DNA of 64,000 nucleotides from positions 1 to 64,000 of the forward strand of contig JAEEXG010000005.1 in NCBI GenBank assembly GCA_016291405.1, in the 5' to 3' direction. A program made the translations under genes and the position numbers. Shown in pieces: positions 47,395-54,800 of the stretch (the first letter of the stretch is position 1; each line of letters begins with the position of its first letter). Origin of the DNA: Lachnospiraceae bacterium (GTDB taxonomy: Bacteria > Bacillota > Clostridia > Lachnospirales > Lachnospiraceae). The notes beneath the pieces are model-generated. The model ran no database searches and was not told the DNA's origin. It saw only the letters and a program-made list of their open reading frames with translations.

Positions 47395-47433
47395 TTGTTT
47401 TATTTCTCTGTTTTATTTTTCTGTTTTATTTTT
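47395..47433. repeat. Three 13-bp tandem repeats (CTGTTTTATTTTT)
   Basis: Two identical copies (47408-47420 and 47421-47433) and an imperfect first copy (47395-47407, TTGTTTTATTTCT). Short, directly adjacent repeats in AT-rich DNA beside an integrase remnant; may be a protein-binding array or simple low-complexity drift. Confidence 0.6.
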
Positions 47434-47550
47434 TCCGTAAAAAAATCGATATTCTTCAGGTCTTTTCTTACAACAAAAAACAACATATAAGTGTGAGCAA
47501 TATTATTGGCTCTCCTCAGTTGAGAAACAAGACTCAGTAGAAAGGACTAA

Positions 47551-47607
47551 ATGAATACTTCATTTTCAATTATTCATTGTAGACATGGGCCCGAAGCACC
47601 CATCTAA
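47551..47607 (+). CDS. Possible 18-residue leader peptide
   Basis: ATG with AAAGGAC at the right spacing begins an 18-codon frame ending HCRHGPEAPI then TAA, 35 bases before the 192-residue gene. It is Cys/His/Pro-rich. I do not recognise it; short ORFs in this position can act in translation-sensing attenuation, but no terminator hairpin follows clearly, so confidence is low. Confidence 0.35.
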   Translation: MNTSFSIIHCRHGPEAPI

Positions 47608-47642
47608 AGTAAACAAAAAAATTATAATAGGAGGATATATTA

Positions 47643-48221
47643 ATGAAGAAATCAATATTATCTATGCATGCGATTAATACTCCATGCCACAAATCAGTAG
47701 AGGCGCAGCGTCTTATTAAATTGCTTGCCCGCAATGAAATTAGTACACAGGACGCGCTTTTACAAGTTATCGAGATGTATTGCCCTGGGATTGACGGCAA
47801 AGCCCGTTACGCCAACGGCCGAGCCATAATCGAGTTACTGGAAAAACAGCTTAGACATCTTGATCCTTATCTGCCTGTTAAAAATACTAATGACTTCAGT
47901 AAAGCTTTGGTAGACTTGTCCCAAGTGCAATACAAGTTTAAAATAATCCAAATCAATCCCCCCTTAAAGGCCAAAATCATTGAGGCCACAATGGAAACTC
48001 TTCTGTTAAAGTGCGAAAACTTGTTATTTTTTAATCTTGTTGGTCTTGTAAAGATTCTATTGGACAATTGGTGCGAAGTTGGCAACGACCAGTTTACCTT
48101 TCGCTCTCTCCAATCCCTACTGGTTGCGATTAGACCTACATTTAATGGATCACTATGGAATCGGTATAACTTGATTCGCACAATCTGTAAAGTGTCCTCT
48201 GAATGGAATAAGGAGCGCTAG
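47643..48221 (+). CDS. Unassigned 192-residue protein
   Basis: Not recognised. Soluble-looking, mostly helical, with hydrophobic helix LLFFNLVGLVKILLDNW near residue 128 and six cysteines spaced irregularly. ATG with ATAGGAGGATATATTA upstream, a strong site. It lies between the short leader-like ORF and a second tiny ORF (48223-48270) with AAGGAG, then the integrase remnant on the same strand. Its place in the accessory region suggests mobile-element origin; no function can be given. Confidence 0.55.
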   Translation: MKKSILSMHAINTPCHKSVEAQRLIKLLARNEISTQDALLQVIEMYCPGIDGKARYANGRAIIELLEKQLRHLDPYLPVKNTNDFSKALVDLSQVQYKFKIIQINPPLKAKIIEATMETLLLKCENLLFFNLVGLVKILLDNWCEVGNDQFTFRSLQSLLVAIRPTFNGSLWNRYNLIRTICKVSSEWNKER

Positions 48222-48222
48222 T

Positions 48223-48270
48223 ATGATGAATTGCATGATGGCCCGCGCTCCTCCCACTAAGCCTGAATAA
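48223..48270 (+). CDS. Possible 15-residue ORF after the 192-residue gene
   Basis: ATG one base after the preceding TAG, with AAGGAG seven bases upstream; reads MMNCMMARAPPTKPE then TAA. Only the ribosome site supports it. It may be a chance frame or the scar of a truncated gene. Confidence 0.2.
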   Translation: MMNCMMARAPPTKPE

Positions 48271-48282
48271 TAAGGTAATAAT

Positions 48283-48561
48283 ATGGATAATATGAGGAAT
48301 TTCAAAAAATATAGAGGACAGTATTTTTATCAACCGCCAGTATATCGTATAAAGGTGAACTACCTTCGTAATGTTTGTAAGGCTATCGGGATTGAATACA
48401 GGTCGGTTCGCAAGATTCGCAAGACCTCTGCCACTACTCCTTTAAACAGTGGCGTAGATGAGATTTATGTAAAAACTATCATGAGACACGAAGATATTAA
48501 TACTGCGAGAAGCCACTATTATTACTGTAATAAAAGAAAAAAGATTACGAAAACCAGATAA
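48283..48561 (+). pseudogene. Tyrosine recombinase (integrase) C-terminal remnant
   Basis: 92 codons resembling only the C-terminal catalytic end of phage/ICE integrases: RKIRKTSATT, NSGVDEIYVKTIM, RHEDINTARSHYYY. The full protein is normally 370-400 residues. Catalytic Arg (RKT) and Tyr are kept, but the usual HxxR begins with Arg here, MGH has become MRH, and a Pro sits in a helix, so it looks decayed. No N-terminal part is found upstream in this frame. It points towards the 3' end of tRNA-Glu, 95 bases away, the expected place for an integrase. Confidence 0.72.
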
Positions 48562-48579
48562 AATCTGCAATCGTAATCT
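48542..48579 (+). other. Two-step hairpin overlapping the integrase remnant stop
   Basis: Outer stem AGATTACGA with its complement (9 bp), inner stem CAGAT with its complement (5 bp, loop AAA). The integrase TAA is in the loop side. Not followed by T-run. May be a terminator variant or an attachment/core-site structure. Confidence 0.5.
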
Positions 48580-48592
48580 AATTGAACCCTAA

Positions 48593-48622
48593 TTTGATTG
48601 ACCTTTGATTGACTCAATCAAA
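48593..48622. repeat. Direct and inverted repeat of TTTGATTGA
   Basis: TTTGATTGAC occurs at 48593-48602 and again at 48604-48613, and TTTGATTG (48604-48611) pairs with CAATCAAA (48615-48622). Lies between integrase remnant and tRNA terminator; could be an integrase arm-type site. Confidence 0.5.
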
Positions 48623-48625
48623 ATG

Positions 48626-48651
48626 CAAAAAGCCCTTGCATCTGCAAGGGT
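48626..48651 (-). terminator. Terminator of tRNA-Glu
   Basis: Minus-strand stem CCCTTGCA with its complement (8 bp, loop GA), followed by CTTTTTGC, starting six bases after the tRNA 3' end. Confidence 0.88.
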
Positions 48652-48656
48652 TTTAG

Positions 48657-48728
48657 CAGCTGATAGGGGAATCGAACCCCTGATTCCGCCGTGAGAGGGC
48701 GGCGTCTTAACCGCTTGACCAATCAGCC
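48657..48728 (-). tRNA. tRNA-Glu (anticodon CTC)
   Basis: 72-nt cloverleaf on the minus strand. Acceptor arm GGCTGAT/ATCAGCT, D arm, anticodon stem CCGCC/GGCGG with loop CTCTCAC (anticodon CTC, decodes GAG), T arm AGGGG-TTCGATT-CCCCT, discriminator G. The CCA end is not encoded. Promoter at 48763-48791 and terminator downstream make it a single-gene unit. Confidence 0.95.
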
Positions 48729-48733
48729 ATAAG

Positions 48734-48761
48734 TACAAGCGCTTCATGCGAAGCACTTGTA
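48734..48761. other. 28-bp palindrome at the tRNA-Glu transcription start
   Basis: 12-position inverted repeat (TACAAGCGCTTC against GAAGCACTTGTA, one mismatch/G-U, loop ATGC) lying between the -10 box and the tRNA 5' end. The predicted start (about 48756) falls within one arm, so a DNA-level operator or a partial RNA hairpin in the 5' leader are both possible. Confidence 0.5.
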
Positions 48762-48762
48762 T

Positions 48763-48791
48763 ATATTATCCTATGTGACAAGAATTTGCAA
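48763..48791 (-). promoter_or_regulatory. Promoter of tRNA-Glu
   Basis: TTGCAA (48786-48791) and TAATAT (48763-48768) on the minus strand with 17-base spacing, about 35 bases upstream of the tRNA 5' end. Confidence 0.7.
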
Positions 48792-48824
48792 GGGCTTTTT
48801 CCAAAAATAAAAGGCCTAAATATA

Positions 48825-49820
48825 TTATTCAACAACCTCTTCTTTACTTGCAAATGTAAGAAACATTTCTGTTCCAACGCCTGGCGTTGACTCGCATCTT
48901 ATGCTTACATTTAAGCTGTCGCAAACGCTCTTTACGATGTATAAGCCAATTCCGCTTGAGTGAGCCTCTCTTCTTCCGTTAAAGCCTGTAAAACCTTGCT
49001 CAAAGATTCTTGGAAGATTCTCTTTATCAATTCCCATGCCGGTATCTTTAATGGAAAGAGTGGATGTTTTATCATCATACCCTATAGTCACACCGCCTGT
49101 TTTAGTGTACTTTAAGGAGTTTGAAAGAATCTGTTCAATAACAAGGCTTATCCACTTTTTATCGGTATAGACAATTGCTTTATCCATATTGATGGTTAAA
49201 GAAAGCTTCTTTGCTATAAAGTCTAATTTAAACTTCTTTACGCTTTCTTTTACAATTTCCGATAAGTCTTCTTTCTTTATAACATAATCAGTATGCTCTG
49301 AATTTAAGCGAATGTAAGACATAACCATGTCCACATAGCCTTCTATGTCACGTAAATATCTAAGCAAGTCTCTTGCTTCGCTTGAATCTTTACCCTGAAG
49401 CTGTAAGCGCATGGAAGCTATAGGCGTTTTAGCCTGATGCACCCATGTAGCATAATAATTACTAAGCTCATGGTTCTTTGTGTCATACTCTTCTATCTTT
49501 AGAGATAATTGCTTAAATAGGCTCTCTATTATGTTTTGATATTCTTTTTCAAAGCCTGAAGCATCTCTTGGAAGTTTTTCCACAATTTCTGCAGGAGTCA
49601 TGTAAGAAAGCTTCTTTAGCATAGAAGTCTTTTCTTTTGTCTTAATGCACTCTCTTACAAAAGCCACAAGCAAAAAGAAAGTGGCAAGTAACCATGGGTA
49701 AAAAAACAGGTTAAGGGGTATGTCCGATAAATAGAAAACAGTAATAAAAACCGCAATTGCTATAAAGTAAGCGATTACCCCGACCTTTACTCTTTTTAAA
49801 ACGTTAAGTATTGTCTTCAT
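48825..49820 (-). CDS. Intramembrane-sensing histidine kinase (BceS-like)
   Basis: 331 residues with two N-terminal membrane helices (about 13-57) separated by only a few outside residues, typical of BceS-type kinases. H box WVHQAKTPIASMRL near residue 127-140, N box EQILSNSLKYT, G boxes DTGMGIDKENLP and SSGIGLYIVKS. BceS kinases usually work with a BceAB-type ABC transporter that senses antimicrobial peptides; none is in this window next to it. ATG start, four bases after the regulator. Confidence 0.87.
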   Translation of the reverse strand: MKTILNVLKRVKVGVIAYFIAIAVFITVFYLSDIPLNLFFYPWLLATFFLLVAFVRECIKTKEKTSMLKKLSYMTPAEIVEKLPRDASGFEKEYQNIIESLFKQLSLKIEEYDTKNHELSNYYATWVHQAKTPIASMRLQLQGKDSSEARDLLRYLRDIEGYVDMVMSYIRLNSEHTDYVIKKEDLSEIVKESVKKFKLDFIAKKLSLTINMDKAIVYTDKKWISLVIEQILSNSLKYTKTGGVTIGYDDKTSTLSIKDTGMGIDKENLPRIFEQGFTGFNGRREAHSSGIGLYIVKSVCDSLNVSIRCESTPGVGTEMFLTFASKEEVVE

Positions 49821-49823
49821 TTG

Positions 49824-50495
49824 CTACTCCACTATGTATCCGACACCGAATTTAGTGGCAATAAAGTCTTTAAGGCCTAAGGCATCAAGCTTCTTTCTTA
49901 ATCTGTTTACATTTACGGTTAATGTGTTTTCATCCACAAAACTGTCTGTTTCCCACAAAACTTCCATAAGCTTTTCGCGGCTTACAATGTTACCCTTGTT
50001 TAATAAAAGAGTGTGAATAATCTTAAACTCATTTCCGCTAAGCTCAGCCTTTTCTTCGTTATAAGAAATGCTGTTGTCTCCGATGTTTAAAATCGCGCCC
50101 TTATGTTCTATTACGGTTGATTTGTCCGCAAAGTCATAGGTTCTTCTAAGTAGTGCCTGAACCTTTGCCACCAAAACCGTTCTGTCAAAGGGCTTTGAAA
50201 TAAAGTCATCGGCTCCCATATTCATGGCCATGATGATATTCATATTTTCGGAAGCGGAAGAAATAAAGATAATGGGCACATGAGACTGCTTACGTATTTG
50301 AGCGCACCAGTAATATCCGTCGAATGCCGGAAGCGAAATGTCCATAAGCACAAGGTGCGGGTCAAACTCCGCAAACTCTCCCATTACGTTTCTAAAATCT
50401 TCTATTCCTTTGATTTCTAAATTCCAGCCTTCGGCTGCTTCTTTGATTCCCTTAAAAATACCGGGATCGTCTTCTACAACTAATATTTTATGCAT
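49824..50495 (-). CDS. OmpR-family response regulator (BceR-like)
   Basis: 223 residues: receiver domain ILVVEDDPGIF with phospho-Asp in LVLMDISLPAFDG and Lys in ISKPFDR, then an OmpR-type winged helix (SGNEFKIIHTLLLNKGNIVSREKLMEVLW and ENTLTVNVNRLRKKLD). Cognate to the kinase four bases downstream. Its start is 36 bases after the erythromycin-esterase-like gene's stop. Confidence 0.92.
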   Translation of the reverse strand: MHKILVVEDDPGIFKGIKEAAEGWNLEIKGIEDFRNVMGEFAEFDPHLVLMDISLPAFDGYYWCAQIRKQSHVPIIFISSASENMNIIMAMNMGADDFISKPFDRTVLVAKVQALLRRTYDFADKSTVIEHKGAILNIGDNSISYNEEKAELSGNEFKIIHTLLLNKGNIVSREKLMEVLWETDSFVDENTLTVNVNRLRKKLDALGLKDFIATKFGVGYIVE

Positions 50496-50531
50496 AATTA
50501 TCCTCGTTGTTACATTTTAATATACGAGGGT

Positions 50532-51788
50532 TTACTTTTCAATAAGTTCCAAAGGTGTTGTGTTATAAATAAATATCATTGCATCATATTTTTGAGTGGG
50601 AATAATGTTTACTCTTACGGTATTCTTCATTATGTGCATTAAGATACCGTATCCTTCACCCAAGGTTCCCATTGTCATGGGGGCATTTATTACATTCCAT
50701 ACTTCATCCTGTTCATCTATTTCGTTAAACTGAAGCATGTATCTTTTATCTTCAAAATTCTTTGAAAGCTTAGCCAAAGGGTCACCAGATGTAAAGCTGT
50801 GGTTTCCTCTTTTGCCGCTACCTGCTGATGAAATGTTAGCCTTTGTATGATAATAGTCTGTTCCGATGGCATAGTATTCATCACCAAACTCATCCTTTAA
50901 GTGGCTTCCCAAGGTTTCATTCTGCACAAAGCTTGATTCAGGCACCTTACCGATGTGGCCGTTATGGCCTGTAACAAATATCATGTTTCTTCCAAGACTT
51001 TCTTCTTTCTTTACAAGCCACTCTACGTTTTCAGCCATAAAGTTATCTCTTACGTTAGAATACTCGCCTGAATTGTTTTTATAGGTATCCTCAAGTATTG
51101 TGTGCTGCTCAAGCACTCTTAAGGCATGAAGGATTTCATCATAGGTTTCTTTTGATACGTCTTCTATAATCGCTTCACTGTCATTTTCGATTTCTTTTCT
51201 TGCATCAACGATTAAAGAAGTCATTGTTTCAAGAGAAGCATCGGGACCGGGTGTAAAAGCATTTGCAAACTCATCCGCATTAAACTTGCTTAATGAAGAA
51301 TAGCTTTTAAATGCATCGCATAAAAACTCTACATTTCCTTCCACCGACTGCATGTCGATTCCGTAAAAAGAAACCTTATCCTCATGAGTGTCATTGTATT
51401 CTTTCATCCACTCTATGAGTTCCTTACTATCCTCTGTCTTGTAGATTTTAAAAGTAAGAGCTTCAACCGCTTCATCCAAAGTTACATCTTCTCCCTGGAT
51501 GTAAGCATTGACCTTTTTGTAGTTTCCGTCGTCTCCCTCTAAGCAGAAAGCTCTTACTCCGTAGTTTTCTACAAGAAGCTTAAAGACTTCAAGCTTTAAT
51601 TCCTGAAATTCTTTGTTTCCGTGGGAAGCTTCTCCAAGTCCCACTATCCTTACCCCCTCAGGTATGGACAGTTCGCTAACACTCTTTGCATTCTCCTTCA
51701 AATCAATATCTCCTTTACCCCCGCATCCTGTAAGTGCCATAGAAGCCGCTACACATGCGCATATTAAAGTTTTACTGAATCTGTTCAT
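50532..51788 (-). CDS. Erythromycin esterase family lipoprotein
   Basis: 418 residues. N-terminal lipoprotein signal (basic n-region, hydrophobic core, lipobox LTGCGG, Cys near residue 21). The mature part has the family motifs GLGEASHGNKEF near 52, RDNFMAENVEWL near 265 and TGHNGHIGKV near 287. True Ere enzymes are cytoplasmic macrolide esterases of similar size; an exported lipoprotein member is of uncertain substrate, so do not read this as resistance. GAGGTGATTTTA precedes ATG 51788; a GTG at 51797 overlaps that site. Same strand as the two-component pair. Confidence 0.8.
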   Translation of the reverse strand: MNRFSKTLICACVAASMALTGCGGKGDIDLKENAKSVSELSIPEGVRIVGLGEASHGNKEFQELKLEVFKLLVENYGVRAFCLEGDDGNYKKVNAYIQGEDVTLDEAVEALTFKIYKTEDSKELIEWMKEYNDTHEDKVSFYGIDMQSVEGNVEFLCDAFKSYSSLSKFNADEFANAFTPGPDASLETMTSLIVDARKEIENDSEAIIEDVSKETYDEILHALRVLEQHTILEDTYKNNSGEYSNVRDNFMAENVEWLVKKEESLGRNMIFVTGHNGHIGKVPESSFVQNETLGSHLKDEFGDEYYAIGTDYYHTKANISSAGSGKRGNHSFTSGDPLAKLSKNFEDKRYMLQFNEIDEQDEVWNVINAPMTMGTLGEGYGILMHIMKNTVRVNIIPTQKYDAMIFIYNTTPLELIEK

Positions 51789-51830
51789 TAAAATCACCTC
51801 ATAGTTTTGTATTTCACTTGATTATAATAA

Positions 51831-51862
51831 AAAAAAGCAAATCCTATTTCCATAGGATTTGC
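51831..51862 (-). terminator. Terminator of polC
   Basis: Perfect 11-bp stem GCAAATCCTAT with its complement (loop GGAA on the minus strand), followed by eight Ts. It starts 22 bases after the polC stop and separates the isoprenoid/polC operon from the esterase gene. Confidence 0.92.
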
Positions 51863-51884
51863 TTACGTAATACTTACAAAAATG

Positions 51885-54800
51885 TCACATTTGACCCATC
51901 ATATCAAAAATGCTTATCTGGTCGCTTTCAGGTATATTACCTAAGATACCAAGATCTGCCATATCATCAGCAATTGTCTGTGATACGTGTGAACGGGCTT
52001 TAAAGTCAGCCTTTGATGTGAAAGGACCTGCTTTTGCGGCTTCAACTATGGCATCCGCTGCGTTTTCACCAAGACCGTCGATACTTGTAAATGAAGGCAT
52101 TATCTTACCGTCTACAATTGAGAAAAGCCTTGCCTTTGCTTTAAACAAATCAATAGGTGCAAATTCATAGCCTCTTGCATACATCTCCTGCACAATTCTA
52201 ATATCGTGAATGGTGTTTTCATCTTTAGGCGTAGGATTTGGAAGTGCCTTTATTCTCTTATACTCTTCTTCAAGCTTTTCACGTCCGAAGCACATGGTGC
52301 GATAGTTAAAGGCCTTTGAACGAATGGATAAAAAGGCTGCATAGTAAGCCAAAGGATAATAAACCTTACAATAGGCAATTCTCCAAGCCATCATAACGTA
52401 GGCCGCAGCGTGGGCTCTGGGGAACATGTACTTAATCTTCTGACAAGACTCAATATACCATTCCGGAACGTTGCAGGCTCTCATATCAGCCTTCCACTCT
52501 TCCCACTTATCGCACTTTCCTGCCGCAACCTTACCTTTACGAACCATTTCCATAATCTTAAATGATTCTTCCGACTCAACTCCCATGTTTATAAGGTAAG
52601 TCATAATATCGTCACGGGTACAGATAGCGGTTGAAATGGTGGCTATACCTTCACGGATCAAATCCTGGGCGTTATTAAGCCATACGTCTGTACCGTGGGA
52701 AAGACCTGCAATTCTTATAAGGTCTGAAAAATACTTAGGTTTTGCTTCCTGTACCATGCCCATTGAAAAGTCTGTACCAAACTCAGGAATTCCAAGGCAG
52801 CCAAGCTCACATCCCCCGATGTCTGAAGGCTTAATGCCAAGGGCTTCCGTTGATTCAAACAAAGACATAACCTTTTTATCATCAAGTGGCATTGTGGTAG
52901 GGTCTACACCGGTTAAATCCTGAAGCATTCTTATCATGGTAGGATCATCGTGTCCGAGAATATCAAGTTTTAAAAGGTTATGGTCAATGGAGTGATAGTC
53001 AAAGTGGGTGGTGATTGTATCTGTTTCAGTATCGTTTGCAGGGTGCTGAACAGGGGTAAATGAGTTAATGTCTTCTCCCACAGGTAATACTATGATACCG
53101 CCCGGATGCTGACCGGTACTTCTTCTTACTCCCACACATCCTGCTGCTATTCTGTCTATTTCACAGGCTCTTTTAACTATCTGCTTTTCTTCGTAATACT
53201 TTTTAACATATCCGAATGCTGTTTTATCAGCAAGGGTTGCGATTGTTCCTGCTCTGAAGGTTTGTCCCGCACCAAAAATAACTTCCGTATATTTATGGGC
53301 CTTAGCCTGATATTCTCCCGAGAAGTTTAAGTCGATATCAGGTTCCTTATCTCCCTTAAATCCAAGGAAGGTTTCAAAAGGAATATCAAATCCGTCTTTC
53401 TTTAAAGGCGCTCCGCAAACAGGGCACTTTTTATCGGGCATATCTACTCCCGCCATGCCTCTGAAGGCCTTTACTTCATCGGAATCAAAATCATAATAGT
53501 GACACTCTGAGCAATAATAGTGAGGCACCAAAGGGTTAACCTCTGTAATACCTGCCATTGTTGCCACAAAGCTTGAACCTACGGAACCTCTTGAACCTAC
53601 CAGATAACCGTCTTCAACCGACTTCCAAACAAGCTTCTGGGCAATAATATACATAACCGCAAATCCGTTTGAAATAATTGAATGAAGCTCTCTCTCAAGT
53701 CTTTCCTGTACAATTGCAGGAAGGTCGGGGCCATATATTTCATGGGCCTTATTGTAACAAATGGTTGTAAGAATCTGGTCACTGTTTTCAATGACAGGGG
53801 GGCACTTATCGGGGCGCACCGGAGACATTGATTCAATCATATCGGCTATCATGTTTGTGTTTGTAACAACCACTTCCATAGCCTTGTCTCTTCCAAGGTA
53901 GCCAAACTCTTCAAGCATTTCATCCGTAGTATGAAGGTATAAAGGCGCCTGTTGATCCGCATCACTAAAGCCCTGTCCCTTCATAATGATACGTCTGTAT
54001 ATTTCATCGGCAGGGTCTATAAAGTGAACGTCACAGGTAGCACAAACAGGCTTATTGTATACTTCTCCAAGCCTTACTATCTCTCTGTTTATGTTTAAAA
54101 CGTCTTCTTCAGAGTTAACGTTTTCTACCTTTTCATCACGAATCAAGAACTCATTGTTGCCTCTTGGCTGAATCTCCAAATAGTCATAAAAGTTAACTAT
54201 GCGGGCAATGGTTTCTTCGCTTCTCTCATCCAGGATGGCTCGGTATAATTCACCCGCCTCACAGGCACTTCCTATAATGAGCCCTTCTCTGTGCTTCATA
54301 AGCTCACTCTTAGGAATTCTAGGATGTCTTGCAAAGTACTTAAGATGAGACATTGATATTAACGTATATAAATTGACACGACCCGTATTGTTCTTTGCCA
54401 AAATAATTACGTGATATGAAGGAAGCTTCTTTATTACATCCTCAGAAACCTTGGTGCCTTCATTAATGGCATCAAGGGTAAGCATTCCTGCATCCCTGCA
54501 CTTCTTTAAAAGCTTTATGAATATTCCGCCTGTAGCCGTAGCATCATCAACGGCGCGGTGGTGGTTTTCAAGAGAAATTCCAAGTTCCTTACATACAACG
54601 TCAAGCTTATACTTATGAAGCTTTGTAAGAAAATGTCTTGAAAGTCCAAGGGTATCTATACATGAATAGTCATATTCAAGGCCAAGTCTTTCGCAGTTAG
54701 CGCGAATAAAGGAGGTATCAAAGGTTGCATTATGAGCTACCAGTATGCATCCTTTACAAAACTCCATAAACTTAGGAAGTATCTCTTCGATTGTACCTGC

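Larger units (their letters stand above)
46947..47550. other. AT-rich stretch with few genes and several signals
   Basis: This 600-base gap has no ORF longer than a few codons that I can support. It holds a promoter for the DUF2325 gene, a very AT-rich core (about 47155-47220, runs of A and T), a bidirectional hairpin (47287-47318), a 13-codon ORF at 47254-47295 whose stop lies in that hairpin, and 13-bp tandem repeats (47395-47433). Confidence 0.6.

Noticed and set aside
42908-48656. Second copy of the tRNA-Glu 3' end (attL) that would define the element's left edge
   Set aside because: I looked for the sequence next to 48657 further left and did not find a convincing copy. The edge may be lost or outside.
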